The notes beneath the pieces were generated by a model. It did not search any database. It saw only the letters and a list, made by a program, of their open reading frames with translations, and had not been told where the DNA came from. Of a stretch of DNA of 64,000 bases, positions 7,256 to 14,201 are shown in pieces. This DNA is from Pseudonocardia sp. EC080619-01 (GTDB taxonomy: Bacteria > Actinomycetota > Actinomycetes > Mycobacteriales > Pseudonocardiaceae). The stretch spans positions 5,440,501 through 5,504,500 of the forward strand of contig NZ_CP012184.1 of the NCBI RefSeq assembly GCF_001420995.1, in the 5' to 3' direction. Position 1 is the stretch's first letter, and each line of letters starts with the position of its first letter. The position numbers were made by a program, and so were the translations under genes.

Positions 7256-8782
7256 ATGACCACGACACCGGACGCCCCCGCCGCGCCGGAGCGGCGGACC
7301 ACCCCGCTGCCGCGCCACGACCACCTCATCGGCGGCGAGCGGGTCGCGCCGGCCGACGGCGCCTACTTCGGCAGCGACAACCCGACCACCGGGCAGCCCT
7401 GGTACGAGGCCGCCCGCGGCACGGCGGCGGACGTCGGCCGCGCGGTCGAGGCGGCCCGCACGACGTTCGAGTCGCCCGGGTGGCGGCGGATGTCCCGGAC
7501 CCGGCGCGGTGCCCTGCTGCGGCGGGTCGGGGAGCTCGTCGGCGAGCACGCCGAGGAGCTCGCCCGCACCGAGAGCACCGACAACGGCAAGCTGCTGCGC
7601 GAGATGAGGGCCCAGCTCGCCGGGCTGCCCGAGTACTTCTTCTACTACGCCGGGCTCGCCGACAAGATCCAGGGCGAGACGATCCCGGCGAGCAGCGTCG
7701 ACGTCCTCAACTACACGCTGCGCGAGCCGGTGGGCGTGGTCGGCGCGATCACCCCGTGGAACTCGCCGCTCACACTGACCGTCGCCAAGCTGGCGCCGCT
7801 GCTGGCCTGCGGCAACACCGCCGTGGTCAAGCCCTCGGAGTACACGAGCGCCTCGATGCTCGCGCTCGCCCCGCTGTTCGAGGAGGCGGGCTTCCCGGCG
7901 GGCGCCGTGAACGTCGTGACCGGGTTCGGCGGCGAGGCGGGTGCCCCGCTCGTCGACCACGACGACGTCGCCAAGCTGTCCTTCACCGGGAGCACCGCGA
8001 CCGGGTCGTGGATCGCCGAGCGCGCCGGACGGCGCCTGGTGCGCGCCGGGCTCGAGCTCGGCGGCAAGTCCCCGCAGCTCGTCTTCGCCGACGCCGACGT
8101 CGCGAGCGCGGCCAACGGTGTCATCGCGGGGATCTTCGCCGCGGCCGGGCAGACCTGCATCGCCGGCAGCCGGGTGCTCGCCCACCGGTCGGTCTACGAC
8201 GAGCTCGTCGAGCGTGTCGTCGAGCGGGCACGCACGATCCGGATCGGCGACCCCCTCGACGAGGGCACCGAGCTCGGGCCGCTCGCGATGGCCGCCCAGC
8301 TCGCCAAGGTCGAGGAGTACGTCACCGCGGGACGCGCCGAGGGCGGCGTCGTCGCCCACGGCGGCGGACGCCCGGACACCGGGCTCGGCGGCTGGTTCCA
8401 CGAGCCCACCGTGTTCACCGGCCTCGGCAACGACACCCGCATGTGCCGCGAGGAGATCTTCGGCCCGGTCGTCGCGATCATCCCGTTCGACGACGAGGAG
8501 GCACTGCGGATCGCGAACGACACCGACTACGGCCTCGCCGCCGGCATCTGGACGCGCGACCTCGCCCGCGCCCACCGGGCCGCGGCCGCCCTGGACGCCG
8601 GCACGGTCTGGGTGAACATGTACCGCGCGATGTCCCCCCTGTCGCCGCGGTCCGGGTTCAAGGCCTCCGGTCTCGGTGTCGAGCACGGCACCGAGGTCGT
8701 CCGCGAGTACACGCGACTGAAGAGCGTGTGGATCAACACCAGCGACGAGCCCGCGGGCGACCCGTTCGTCCTGCGGTCCTAG
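7256..8782 (+). CDS. NAD(P)-dependent aldehyde dehydrogenase
   Basis: A 508-residue ALDH with the cofactor and catalytic motifs GAITPWNSPL, SFTGSTATG, the general-base region LELGGKSPQ and the nucleophile in AAGQTCIAGSR. It probably oxidises the aldehyde or lactol made by ring opening in this operon. The RBS GAGGAG lies 17-12 nt upstream of the ATG at 7256. The stop codon TAG is made of the TA target site of the IS630 element plus the first base (G) of the element. Before insertion the sequence would also have read TAG, so the protein end is unchanged. Confidence 0.9.
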   Translation: MTTTPDAPAAPERRTTPLPRHDHLIGGERVAPADGAYFGSDNPTTGQPWYEAARGTAADVGRAVEAARTTFESPGWRRMSRTRRGALLRRVGELVGEHAEELARTESTDNGKLLREMRAQLAGLPEYFFYYAGLADKIQGETIPASSVDVLNYTLREPVGVVGAITPWNSPLTLTVAKLAPLLACGNTAVVKPSEYTSASMLALAPLFEEAGFPAGAVNVVTGFGGEAGAPLVDHDDVAKLSFTGSTATGSWIAERAGRRLVRAGLELGGKSPQLVFADADVASAANGVIAGIFAAAGQTCIAGSRVLAHRSVYDELVERVVERARTIRIGDPLDEGTELGPLAMAAQLAKVEEYVTAGRAEGGVVAHGGGRPDTGLGGWFHEPTVFTGLGNDTRMCREEIFGPVVAIIPFDDEEALRIANDTDYGLAAGIWTRDLARAHRAAAALDAGTVWVNMYRAMSPLSPRSGFKASGLGVEHGTEVVREYTRLKSVWINTSDEPAGDPFVLRS

Positions 8783-9870
8783 TGTCCTGAGTCAGGGATT
8801 CGCTTCAGATATCGGGTGAGTCGTTCGAGAATCTCGTCCGCGGTCTTGGTCCACGCGAAGGGCTTGGGGTTGTTGTTCCAGCCGGCGATCCAGTCGCGGA
8901 TGTCGGCTTCGAGGGCGGGGACCGAGGTGTGCACGCCGCGGCGGATCTTCTTGGTGGTCAGCTCGGCGAACCAACGCTCGACCAGGTTGAGCCACGACGA
9001 TCCGGTCGGGGTGAAATGCAGGTGGAACCTCGGGTGAGCCACCAGCCAGGTCTTGATAGCCGGGGTCTTGTGGGTGGCGTAGTTGTCCAGCACCAGGTGC
9101 ACGTCCAGCTCGGCGGGGACCTCGCGGTCGAGCCTGGTCAAGAACGTGCGGAACTCGCTCGCGCGATGGCGGCGATGCAGCGACCCGATCACCTTCCCGG
9201 TCGTGACCTCGAGCGCGGCGAACAACGTCGTGGTTCCTGCCCGCACGTAGTCGTGGGTCAGTCGCTGCGGGATGCCGGGCATCATCGGCAGCACTGGTTG
9301 GGACCGGTTCAAGGCCTGGATCTGGGATTTCTCGTCCACGCAGAACACCAGCGCCCGCTCGGGCGGGTCAAGGTAGAGACCGACGACGTCGTGGAGTTTC
9401 TCGATGAAGTACGGATCGGTGGACAGCTTGAACGTCTCGGCTCGGTGCGGGGCCAACCCGAAGGTGCGCCAGATCCGCGAGATCGTCGATTGGGACAACC
9501 CCGAATGCTCGGCCATCCCGCGGGTCGACCAGTGCGTCGCATCAGCCGGTTTGGACTCCAACGTCGTGGTGATCACCTCGGCGACCTGAGCGTCGGTGAC
9601 CGTGCGCGGACCGCCCGGACGGGGCAGGTCCCCCAGCCCGGCGATCCGGTGAGCAACGAACCGGGCACGCCACCGGCCCACCGTGTGCGCAGCCGACCCC
9701 GTCTGCGCCGCGACTTCCTTGTTCGTCGCGCCCGAAGCGCACGCCAGGATGATCCGACACCGCAGCGCCCACGCCTGCGGAGTCGACCCGCGGCGAATCC
9801 ATTCCTCCAACGCTGACCGCTCATCGTCGGACAGGATCAGCTCGGCCTTGGGTCGTCCGGTCCGTGCCAC
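8779..9870 (-). CDS. IS630-family transposase
   Basis: A 363-residue transposase starting with GTG. The N-terminal helix-turn-helix region (ATNKEVAAQTGSAAHTVGRW) is followed by a second HTH-like segment and the DDE catalytic core: Asp in VFCVDEKSQ, Asp in LVLDNYATHK and Glu in NLVERWFAE. All three are present, so it looks active. Its stop codon lies outside the element: TAG is read from the target TA plus the flanking host C (8779). The protein end therefore depends on the insertion site. It overlaps the aldehyde dehydrogenase stop by 4 nt. Confidence 0.93.
   Translation of the reverse strand: MARTGRPKAELILSDDERSALEEWIRRGSTPQAWALRCRIILACASGATNKEVAAQTGSAAHTVGRWRARFVAHRIAGLGDLPRPGGPRTVTDAQVAEVITTTLESKPADATHWSTRGMAEHSGLSQSTISRIWRTFGLAPHRAETFKLSTDPYFIEKLHDVVGLYLDPPERALVFCVDEKSQIQALNRSQPVLPMMPGIPQRLTHDYVRAGTTTLFAALEVTTGKVIGSLHRRHRASEFRTFLTRLDREVPAELDVHLVLDNYATHKTPAIKTWLVAHPRFHLHFTPTGSSWLNLVERWFAELTTKKIRRGVHTSVPALEADIRDWIAGWNNNPKPFAWTKTADEILERLTRYLKRIPDSGH
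8780..8781. repeat. TA target-site duplication, left
   Basis: IS630 elements insert at TA and duplicate it. This TA is also the first two bases of the aldehyde dehydrogenase stop codon. The matching copy is at 9915-9916. Confidence 0.85.
8782..8803 (+). repeat. IS630 left terminal inverted repeat
   Basis: The sequence begins GTGTCCTGAGTC and pairs with 9893-9914 read on the other strand (17 of 22 identical). Confidence 0.8.
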
Positions 9871-9892
9871 CAGACCACCTTACAAATATGTC

Positions 9893-9914
9893 GCGAACTC
9901 GCGACTCATGACAC
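9893..9914 (-). repeat. IS630 right terminal inverted repeat
   Basis: The minus strand begins GTGTCATGAGTC. It is followed by the second TA copy at 9915-9916, whose A is the first base of the AGGAGG RBS of the flavin reductase gene. Confidence 0.8.
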
Positions 9915-9930
9915 TAGGAGGAACGCACCG

Positions 9931-10455
9931 ATGTCCGAGCTGATCCCCACCATGGCCGATGGGGCCGTCGACGCCACCGGGCTGCGGCGCGTCTTCGGGC
10001 GGTTCCCCAGCGGCGTCACCGCGGTGTGCGCGCTGGACGACGACGGCACCCCGGTCGGGATGGCCGCGAGCTCGTTCGTGGCCGTCTCGCTCGACCCGCC
10101 ACTGGTCGGGCTCTGCGTCCAGCACACCTCCACGACCTGGCCGCGGCTGCGCGACCGGGCCCGGATCGGCCTGTCCGTGCTGGGCGACGGGCAGGACCGG
10201 GCCTGCCGCGCGCTCGCGTCGAAGCAGGGCGACCGGTTCGCCGGACTCGACCTGCACCCCACCGACGACGGTGCGCTGCTGCTCGGCGGGGCGTCGGCCT
10301 GGCTCGACTGCTCGGTCGAGCGCGCCGTGCCCGCCGGTGACCACGACCTGGTGCTCCTCCGGGTGCACCGGCAGTGCACCCACCCCGGCCGGGGCCCGCT
10401 GGTCTTCCACGAGAGCGGGTTCCACGCGCTGGCCCAGCTGGAGACGGCGTCGTGA
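9931..10455 (+). CDS. Flavin reductase of a two-component monooxygenase
   Basis: A 174-residue FMN-binding split-barrel protein: RRVFGRFPSGVTAVCA at the N-terminus, GMAASSFVAVSLDPPLVGLC in the flavin-binding region and ESGFHALAQL near the end. Family members (HpaC/NtaB-like) reduce FMN or FAD with NAD(P)H for a partner oxygenase. The evident partner is the luciferase-like protein at 4164, now separated by the IS630 insertion. The RBS AGGAGG at 9916-9921 survives the insertion, but transcription from upstream must cross the element. The stop overlaps the next GTG start. Confidence 0.88.
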   Translation: MSELIPTMADGAVDATGLRRVFGRFPSGVTAVCALDDDGTPVGMAASSFVAVSLDPPLVGLCVQHTSTTWPRLRDRARIGLSVLGDGQDRACRALASKQGDRFAGLDLHPTDDGALLLGGASAWLDCSVERAVPAGDHDLVLLRVHRQCTHPGRGPLVFHESGFHALAQLETAS

Positions 10456-11585
10456 CCGCGGTCCTCGAACCGGCCGGGGCCCCCGCCGCGGCGCGGTGCG
10501 ACGGGGTCGCCGGCGCGCTCGCCGCCCTCCGGGCCGGGCGGCCCGTCCTCGTCGTCGACGACGCCGGCCGCGAGGGGGAGGGCGACGTCGTCCTCCCCGC
10601 CGCGCTCGCCGAGCCGTCGTGGGTGGCCTGGACGGTCCGGCACACCTCCGGTTTCCTGCGCGTGCCGATGGAGGCCGCCCGGGCCGACGAGCTCGACCTG
10701 CCCCCGATGGTGCGGCACGACACCGGCCACCACGGCACCGCGTACACGGTCTCGGTGGACGCCGCCACCGGCGTGGGCACCGGGATCAGTGCCCGGGACC
10801 GGGCCCGCACCGCCCGGGTGCTGGCCGACCCGGCGAGCGTCGCACGCGACCTGACCCGGCCCGGGCACGTGTTGCCGCTGCGCGCCCGGCCGGGCGGCGT
10901 CCTCGAGCGGGCCGGGCACACCGAGGCCGCCGTGGACCTCTGCCGGCTGGCCGGCCTGCCGCCGGTCGGCCTGATCGCCGAGCTCGTGACCGGTCCCGGC
11001 GACCCCGGCGCCGGCCGCACCGCGGACCGGGCCGAGATCGACGCGCTCGCCGGCCGGCACGACGTCCCCGTGCTGGACGTCGCGCGCCTCGTCCGGCACC
11101 GCCACCGGCACGGCGTGCGGCTCCGCCGCAGCTCGCGGACGACGCTGCCCACCGACCACGGCCCGTTCGACGTCGTCGGCCTCCTCGACGAGCCGACCGG
11201 CGCCGAGCACCTCGCGCTGCTGAGCCCGCACGCCGCCACCGACCGTCCCACCCTCGCGGTCCACGTCGAGTGCGCGGCGGGCGAGGTGTTCGGCGGCCGG
11301 ACCTGCCGGTGCCGCCGTGAGCTGGACGACTCGCTGGCCGCCGTCGCCCGCACCGGCGGCGCGGTGGTCCACCTCCGGGCACCGGCCGGCGGCCGGGCGT
11401 CCGGCGGATGCGGGGGAGGGGACTTCGCCGGCGCCGCGGGGATCGCCGCCGCGGTGGCCGCCGAGCTGCGTCTCACCGCGGTCCGGCTGCGCCCCGGCCC
11501 GCTGCACCCCGACGACCTGCGCGCCGGAGGGATCGACGCCGTCCCGGCCGCCCCACCCCACGACGCCCCGCGGAGACCACGATGA
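10452..11585 (+). CDS. RibBA-like protein with a degenerate GTP cyclohydrolase II half
   Basis: A 377-residue fusion. Residues about 1-205 keep the dihydroxybutanone-phosphate synthase motifs (VLVVDDAGREGEGDVV, TGISARDRARTA, RPGHVLPL, GHTEAAVDLCRLAG). The second half retains the zinc cysteines of GTP cyclohydrolase II in VECAAGEVFGG and RTCRCRREL. It lacks the QEGRGIGL and following active-site block, which is replaced by a Gly/Ala-rich segment, so this half is probably inactive. Other frames do not contain the missing block, which argues against a frameshift. Placement after a flavin reductase suggests extra flavin supply for the monooxygenase. Start and stop are both translationally coupled. 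Confidence 0.8.
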   Translation: MTAVLEPAGAPAAARCDGVAGALAALRAGRPVLVVDDAGREGEGDVVLPAALAEPSWVAWTVRHTSGFLRVPMEAARADELDLPPMVRHDTGHHGTAYTVSVDAATGVGTGISARDRARTARVLADPASVARDLTRPGHVLPLRARPGGVLERAGHTEAAVDLCRLAGLPPVGLIAELVTGPGDPGAGRTADRAEIDALAGRHDVPVLDVARLVRHRHRHGVRLRRSSRTTLPTDHGPFDVVGLLDEPTGAEHLALLSPHAATDRPTLAVHVECAAGEVFGGRTCRCRRELDDSLAAVARTGGAVVHLRAPAGGRASGGCGGGDFAGAAGIAAAVAAELRLTAVRLRPGPLHPDDLRAGGIDAVPAAPPHDAPRRPR

Positions 11586-13015
11586 CCACCACCCTGCCCG
11601 GGCACCCGCTGCTCGTCGGCGGCCGGCCGGTCGCGACCGAGCGCGAGCTGGCCGTCGCCGATCCCGCGACCGACGAGGAGATCGCGCGGGTCGCCGACGC
11701 CGATCCCGCCCACGCCGTCGCCGCCGCGGACACCGCCGCGGCGGCACTGCCCCGCTGGTCCGGCCTCCCGCCCCGGCGCCGGTCGGAGATCCTCGCCACC
11801 GCGCACCGGCTGATGGTCGGACGCACCACGACACTCGCCGCCCTGATCAGCCGCGAGTCCGGCAAGTCCACGGCGGACGCCGTGGCCGAGGTCGGTTACG
11901 CGGCGGAGTTCTTCCGCTGGTTCGCCGAGGAGGGCGTGCGCCCCGACGGCGGTTTCGGCACGTCGCCCGACGGCCGTAGCCTCACCGTCGTCACGGCGCA
12001 GCCGGCGGGCGTCGCCCTGCTGATCACGCCGTGGAACTTCCCCGCCGCGATGGTCACCCGCAAGGTCGCGCCCGCGCTCGCCGCCGGCTGCACCGCGGTG
12101 CTCAAACCGGCCGCGGAGACGCCGCTGACGGCACTGGCGATCCGGGACCTGCTCGTCGAGGCGGGCGCCCCGGAGGACGTGCTGACCGTGCTCCCGACGA
12201 CCCGCGCCGGGGACGTCGCGGCCGCCCTGCTGGAGCACGACGCCGTCCGGAAGCTGTCCTTCACCGGGTCGACGCCGGTGGGGCGGCTGCTTCTGCGGCG
12301 GGCCGCCGAGCGGGTCGTGAACTGCTCGATGGAGCTGGGCGGCGACGCGCCCTTCGTGGTCTGCGCCGACGCCGACGTGGAGGCCGCCGTCGCCGGGGCG
12401 ATGACCGCCAAGCTCCGCAACGCCGGGCAGGCGTGCACGGCGGCGAACCGCTTCCTCGTGCACGCCGCCGTCGCCGACGAGTTCGTGGAGGCCTTCGCCC
12501 GGGCGGTGACCGGGCAGCGGGTCGGGCCCGCCTCCGAGGAGGGCACCACGATCGGCCCGCTCATCGACCACCGGGCGGTGCGCCGGGTGAACGCCCTGGT
12601 CGACGACGCGGTCCGGGCCGGCGCCGTCCCGGCACACGATCCCGCCGGGATCCCGGCGGCCGGCTCGTTCGTCGCGCCCCTCGTCCTCCGCGACGTCGCC
12701 CCCGGCTCGCCGCTCGCCGGGCAGGAGATCTTCGGCCCCGTCGCCCCCGTGACCACCTGGACCGACCCGGCGGAGATGGTGCGGATCGCCAACGCCACCG
12801 AGTACGGGCTGGCCGGTTACGTGTTCACCCGGGACGTGCGAGCCGGGACGGACATCGCGCGCTCGCTGCAGTGCGGGATGGTCGGGCTGAACCGCGGGGT
12901 CGTCTCGGAGCCGAGCGCGCCGTTCGGCGGCATGAAGCAGAGCGGCCTGTCCCGCGAGGGGGCACGGGAGGGGATCCGGGCCTTCCTGGAGACGCAGTAC
13001 CTGGCGATGGCCTGA
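11582..13015 (+). CDS. Succinate-semialdehyde dehydrogenase-like ALDH
   Basis: A 477-residue aldehyde dehydrogenase of the GabD/Sad type. SSADH-like marks are ALISRESGKSTADAVAE, PWNFPAAMVTRKVAPALAAG, ELGGDAPFVV, the nucleophile region RNAGQACTAANRF, and the C-terminal GLNRGVVSEPSAPFGGMKQS typical of succinate-semialdehyde enzymes. It would convert succinate semialdehyde, the expected end product of pyridine-ring cleavage routes, to succinate. ATG overlaps the previous stop (ATGA). It ends the operon, 33 nt before the second GntR gene. Confidence 0.87.
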   Translation: MTTTLPGHPLLVGGRPVATERELAVADPATDEEIARVADADPAHAVAAADTAAAALPRWSGLPPRRRSEILATAHRLMVGRTTTLAALISRESGKSTADAVAEVGYAAEFFRWFAEEGVRPDGGFGTSPDGRSLTVVTAQPAGVALLITPWNFPAAMVTRKVAPALAAGCTAVLKPAAETPLTALAIRDLLVEAGAPEDVLTVLPTTRAGDVAAALLEHDAVRKLSFTGSTPVGRLLLRRAAERVVNCSMELGGDAPFVVCADADVEAAVAGAMTAKLRNAGQACTAANRFLVHAAVADEFVEAFARAVTGQRVGPASEEGTTIGPLIDHRAVRRVNALVDDAVRAGAVPAHDPAGIPAAGSFVAPLVLRDVAPGSPLAGQEIFGPVAPVTTWTDPAEMVRIANATEYGLAGYVFTRDVRAGTDIARSLQCGMVGLNRGVVSEPSAPFGGMKQSGLSREGAREGIRAFLETQYLAMA

Positions 13016-13048
13016 CGGGACCCCTGGCATGCAAGTTAGGGTCCCGGC
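13012..13048 (+). promoter_or_regulatory. Leaderless promoter of the second GntR gene with repeated motif
   Basis: CTGACG (13012-13017) and TAGGGT (13037-13042), 19 nt apart, precede the ATG at 13049 by 6 nt, again predicting a leaderless message. The motif TGGCATGCAAG lies between the two boxes, where a bound regulator would block RNA polymerase. Confidence 0.45.
13025..13035 (+). repeat. TGGCATGCAAG motif, copy 2 (putative GntR operator)
   Basis: Identical to 3306-3316 and similar to GCATGCAAG at 3462-3470. It is found only next to the two paralogous GntR genes as far as I could see by reading. Confidence 0.45.
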
Positions 13049-13762
13049 ATGGGTGTGGTCACGGAGCGCGGCGGGCCCTCGACCGGCAGTGGCCGGGGCG
13101 CGCAGGCCCGGGTGCTGGACGGGTTGCGCGAGGCCATCGTCAGCGGGGCCCGGCAGCCGGGGCAGCCGCTCTCCGAGCTCGCGCTCGCCACCGAGTACGA
13201 CGTCAGCCGCACCCCGGTGCGCGAGGCGCTCAAGCAGCTGCAGATCGAGGGTCTCGTCGAGATCCGGCCGCGGGTCGGGACCTTCGTGCGCGTGCCGAGC
13301 CGGCGCGAGCTCGTCGAGCTGTTCGAGCTCAAGGAGATGCTCGAGGGCATGGCGGCACGGCTGCTCGCCGCACGGGGCGACACCCCGGTGCTGGACCGGC
13401 TGGAGGACAACCTCGAACGGTCCGGCGCGGCCGTCGACGCCGGTGACGCGGGCACCTACGCCGACCTCGTCCACGAGTTCCACGAGCTCGTCGTCACCGG
13501 GGCCGACAACACCCGGCTGACCGCCCACTACCGCACGCTGATGAACCAGCTCGCGTACCACCGGCTGGTGTCGGCATCGCTCACGCGGCCCGGCCGGCTC
13601 GGTGCGTCGCTGTCGGAGCACCGGCGGGTCCTGGACCTGGTGCGGGAGAAGGACGGCTTCGGCGCCGAGTTCGCGATGCGCGATCACGTCCGCTCCAGCG
13701 AGCGGGCGACCATGTCCCTCGACGACCCGCTGCGGACCGCCCCGCCCACGGACGGGGACTGA
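13049..13762 (+). CDS. GntR-family regulator, FCD type (copy B)
   Basis: A 237-residue paralog of the regulator at 3464. Long stretches match exactly, including SRTPVREALKQLQIEGLVE, IRPRVGTFVR, VELFELKEMLEGM and the FCD segment HEFHELVVTGADNTRLTAHY. The DNA-reading helix is identical between the two, so they probably recognise the same operator. Differences lie mainly in the N-terminal tail (a Gly/Ser-rich extension) and the last 15 residues. One may sense the substrate and the other an intermediate, or they may form heterodimers. Confidence 0.9.
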   Translation: MGVVTERGGPSTGSGRGAQARVLDGLREAIVSGARQPGQPLSELALATEYDVSRTPVREALKQLQIEGLVEIRPRVGTFVRVPSRRELVELFELKEMLEGMAARLLAARGDTPVLDRLEDNLERSGAAVDAGDAGTYADLVHEFHELVVTGADNTRLTAHYRTLMNQLAYHRLVSASLTRPGRLGASLSEHRRVLDLVREKDGFGAEFAMRDHVRSSERATMSLDDPLRTAPPTDGD

Positions 13763-13850
13763 TGCCCGGAGACGGGCGTGCGGTGCACCCGCACGTCGGA
13801 CGACCGGCCTGACCGTCCCGCGGCCGCCGGTGATGTTGCAGGATGGTGCC

Positions 13851-14147
13851 GTGCCGACATTCGCCGTGATCTACACCTACACCGACGACCACGACCGCAG
13901 GCTCGCCACCCGCGACTCCCACCGCAGCTACCTGGCCGAGCGGCCCGAGCTGCTCGTCGCCGGTGCATGGGCGCCGGACGAGCCCGCCGGCGGTCTGCTG
14001 GTCTTCAGCGCGCCCGGCCGCGACGCCGTGCAGGCCATCGTGGACGGAGACCCCTACACCGCCGCCGGCGTCATCGCCGACGTGCAGATCCGCGAGTGGG
14101 CCCCGCCGCTGGGCCCGGTCGCGGGGGCGCTCACCGGCTCGGGCTGA
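13851..14147 (+). CDS. YciI-family protein
   Basis: A 98-residue YciI-like protein with the short ferredoxin-like fold pattern IYTYTDDHDRRLATRDSHRSYL (His and Asp residues of the putative active site), GGLLVFSAPGRDAV, DPYTAAGVI and the end VQIREWAP. The family is loosely characterised; some members act as small dehydrochlorinase or muconolactone-isomerase-like enzymes. The GTG at 13851 is preferred because AGGATGG lies upstream and it matches the usual N-terminus; an in-frame ATG at 13833 would add 6 residues. Confidence 0.75.
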   Translation: MPTFAVIYTYTDDHDRRLATRDSHRSYLAERPELLVAGAWAPDEPAGGLLVFSAPGRDAVQAIVDGDPYTAAGVIADVQIREWAPPLGPVAGALTGSG

Positions 14148-14167
14148 CGGCGCAGGCGTCCTGCCGG

Positions 14168-14192
14168 GCGGGCCCGGAACGGTCGGGCCCGC
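14168..14192. terminator. Bidirectional terminator hairpin
   Basis: A 9-bp perfect stem (GCGGGCCCG / CGGGCCCGC) with a 7-nt loop lies between two convergent genes that end at 14147 and 14202. There is no clear U-tract, as is common in very GC-rich genomes. Confidence 0.6.
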
Positions 14193-14201
14193 GCGGTGCG
14201 G

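Larger units (their letters stand above)
8782..9914. mobile_element. IS630-family insertion sequence
   Basis: A 1,133-bp element bounded by TA on both sides, with imperfect terminal inverted repeats (8782-8803 and 9893-9914; 17 of 22 positions match, beginning GTGTC). It carries one transposase gene on the minus strand that fills nearly the whole element. Removing the element and one TA restores a continuous junction: aldehyde dehydrogenase stop TAG followed at once by GGAGG as the RBS of the flavin reductase gene. The element has therefore split a catabolic operon without breaking a gene, and its transposase runs against operon transcription. Confidence 0.92.

Noticed and set aside
8779..9931. 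IS630 insertion creating a pseudogene
   Set aside because: Both flanking genes are complete and the RBS is restored, so only transcription may be affected.
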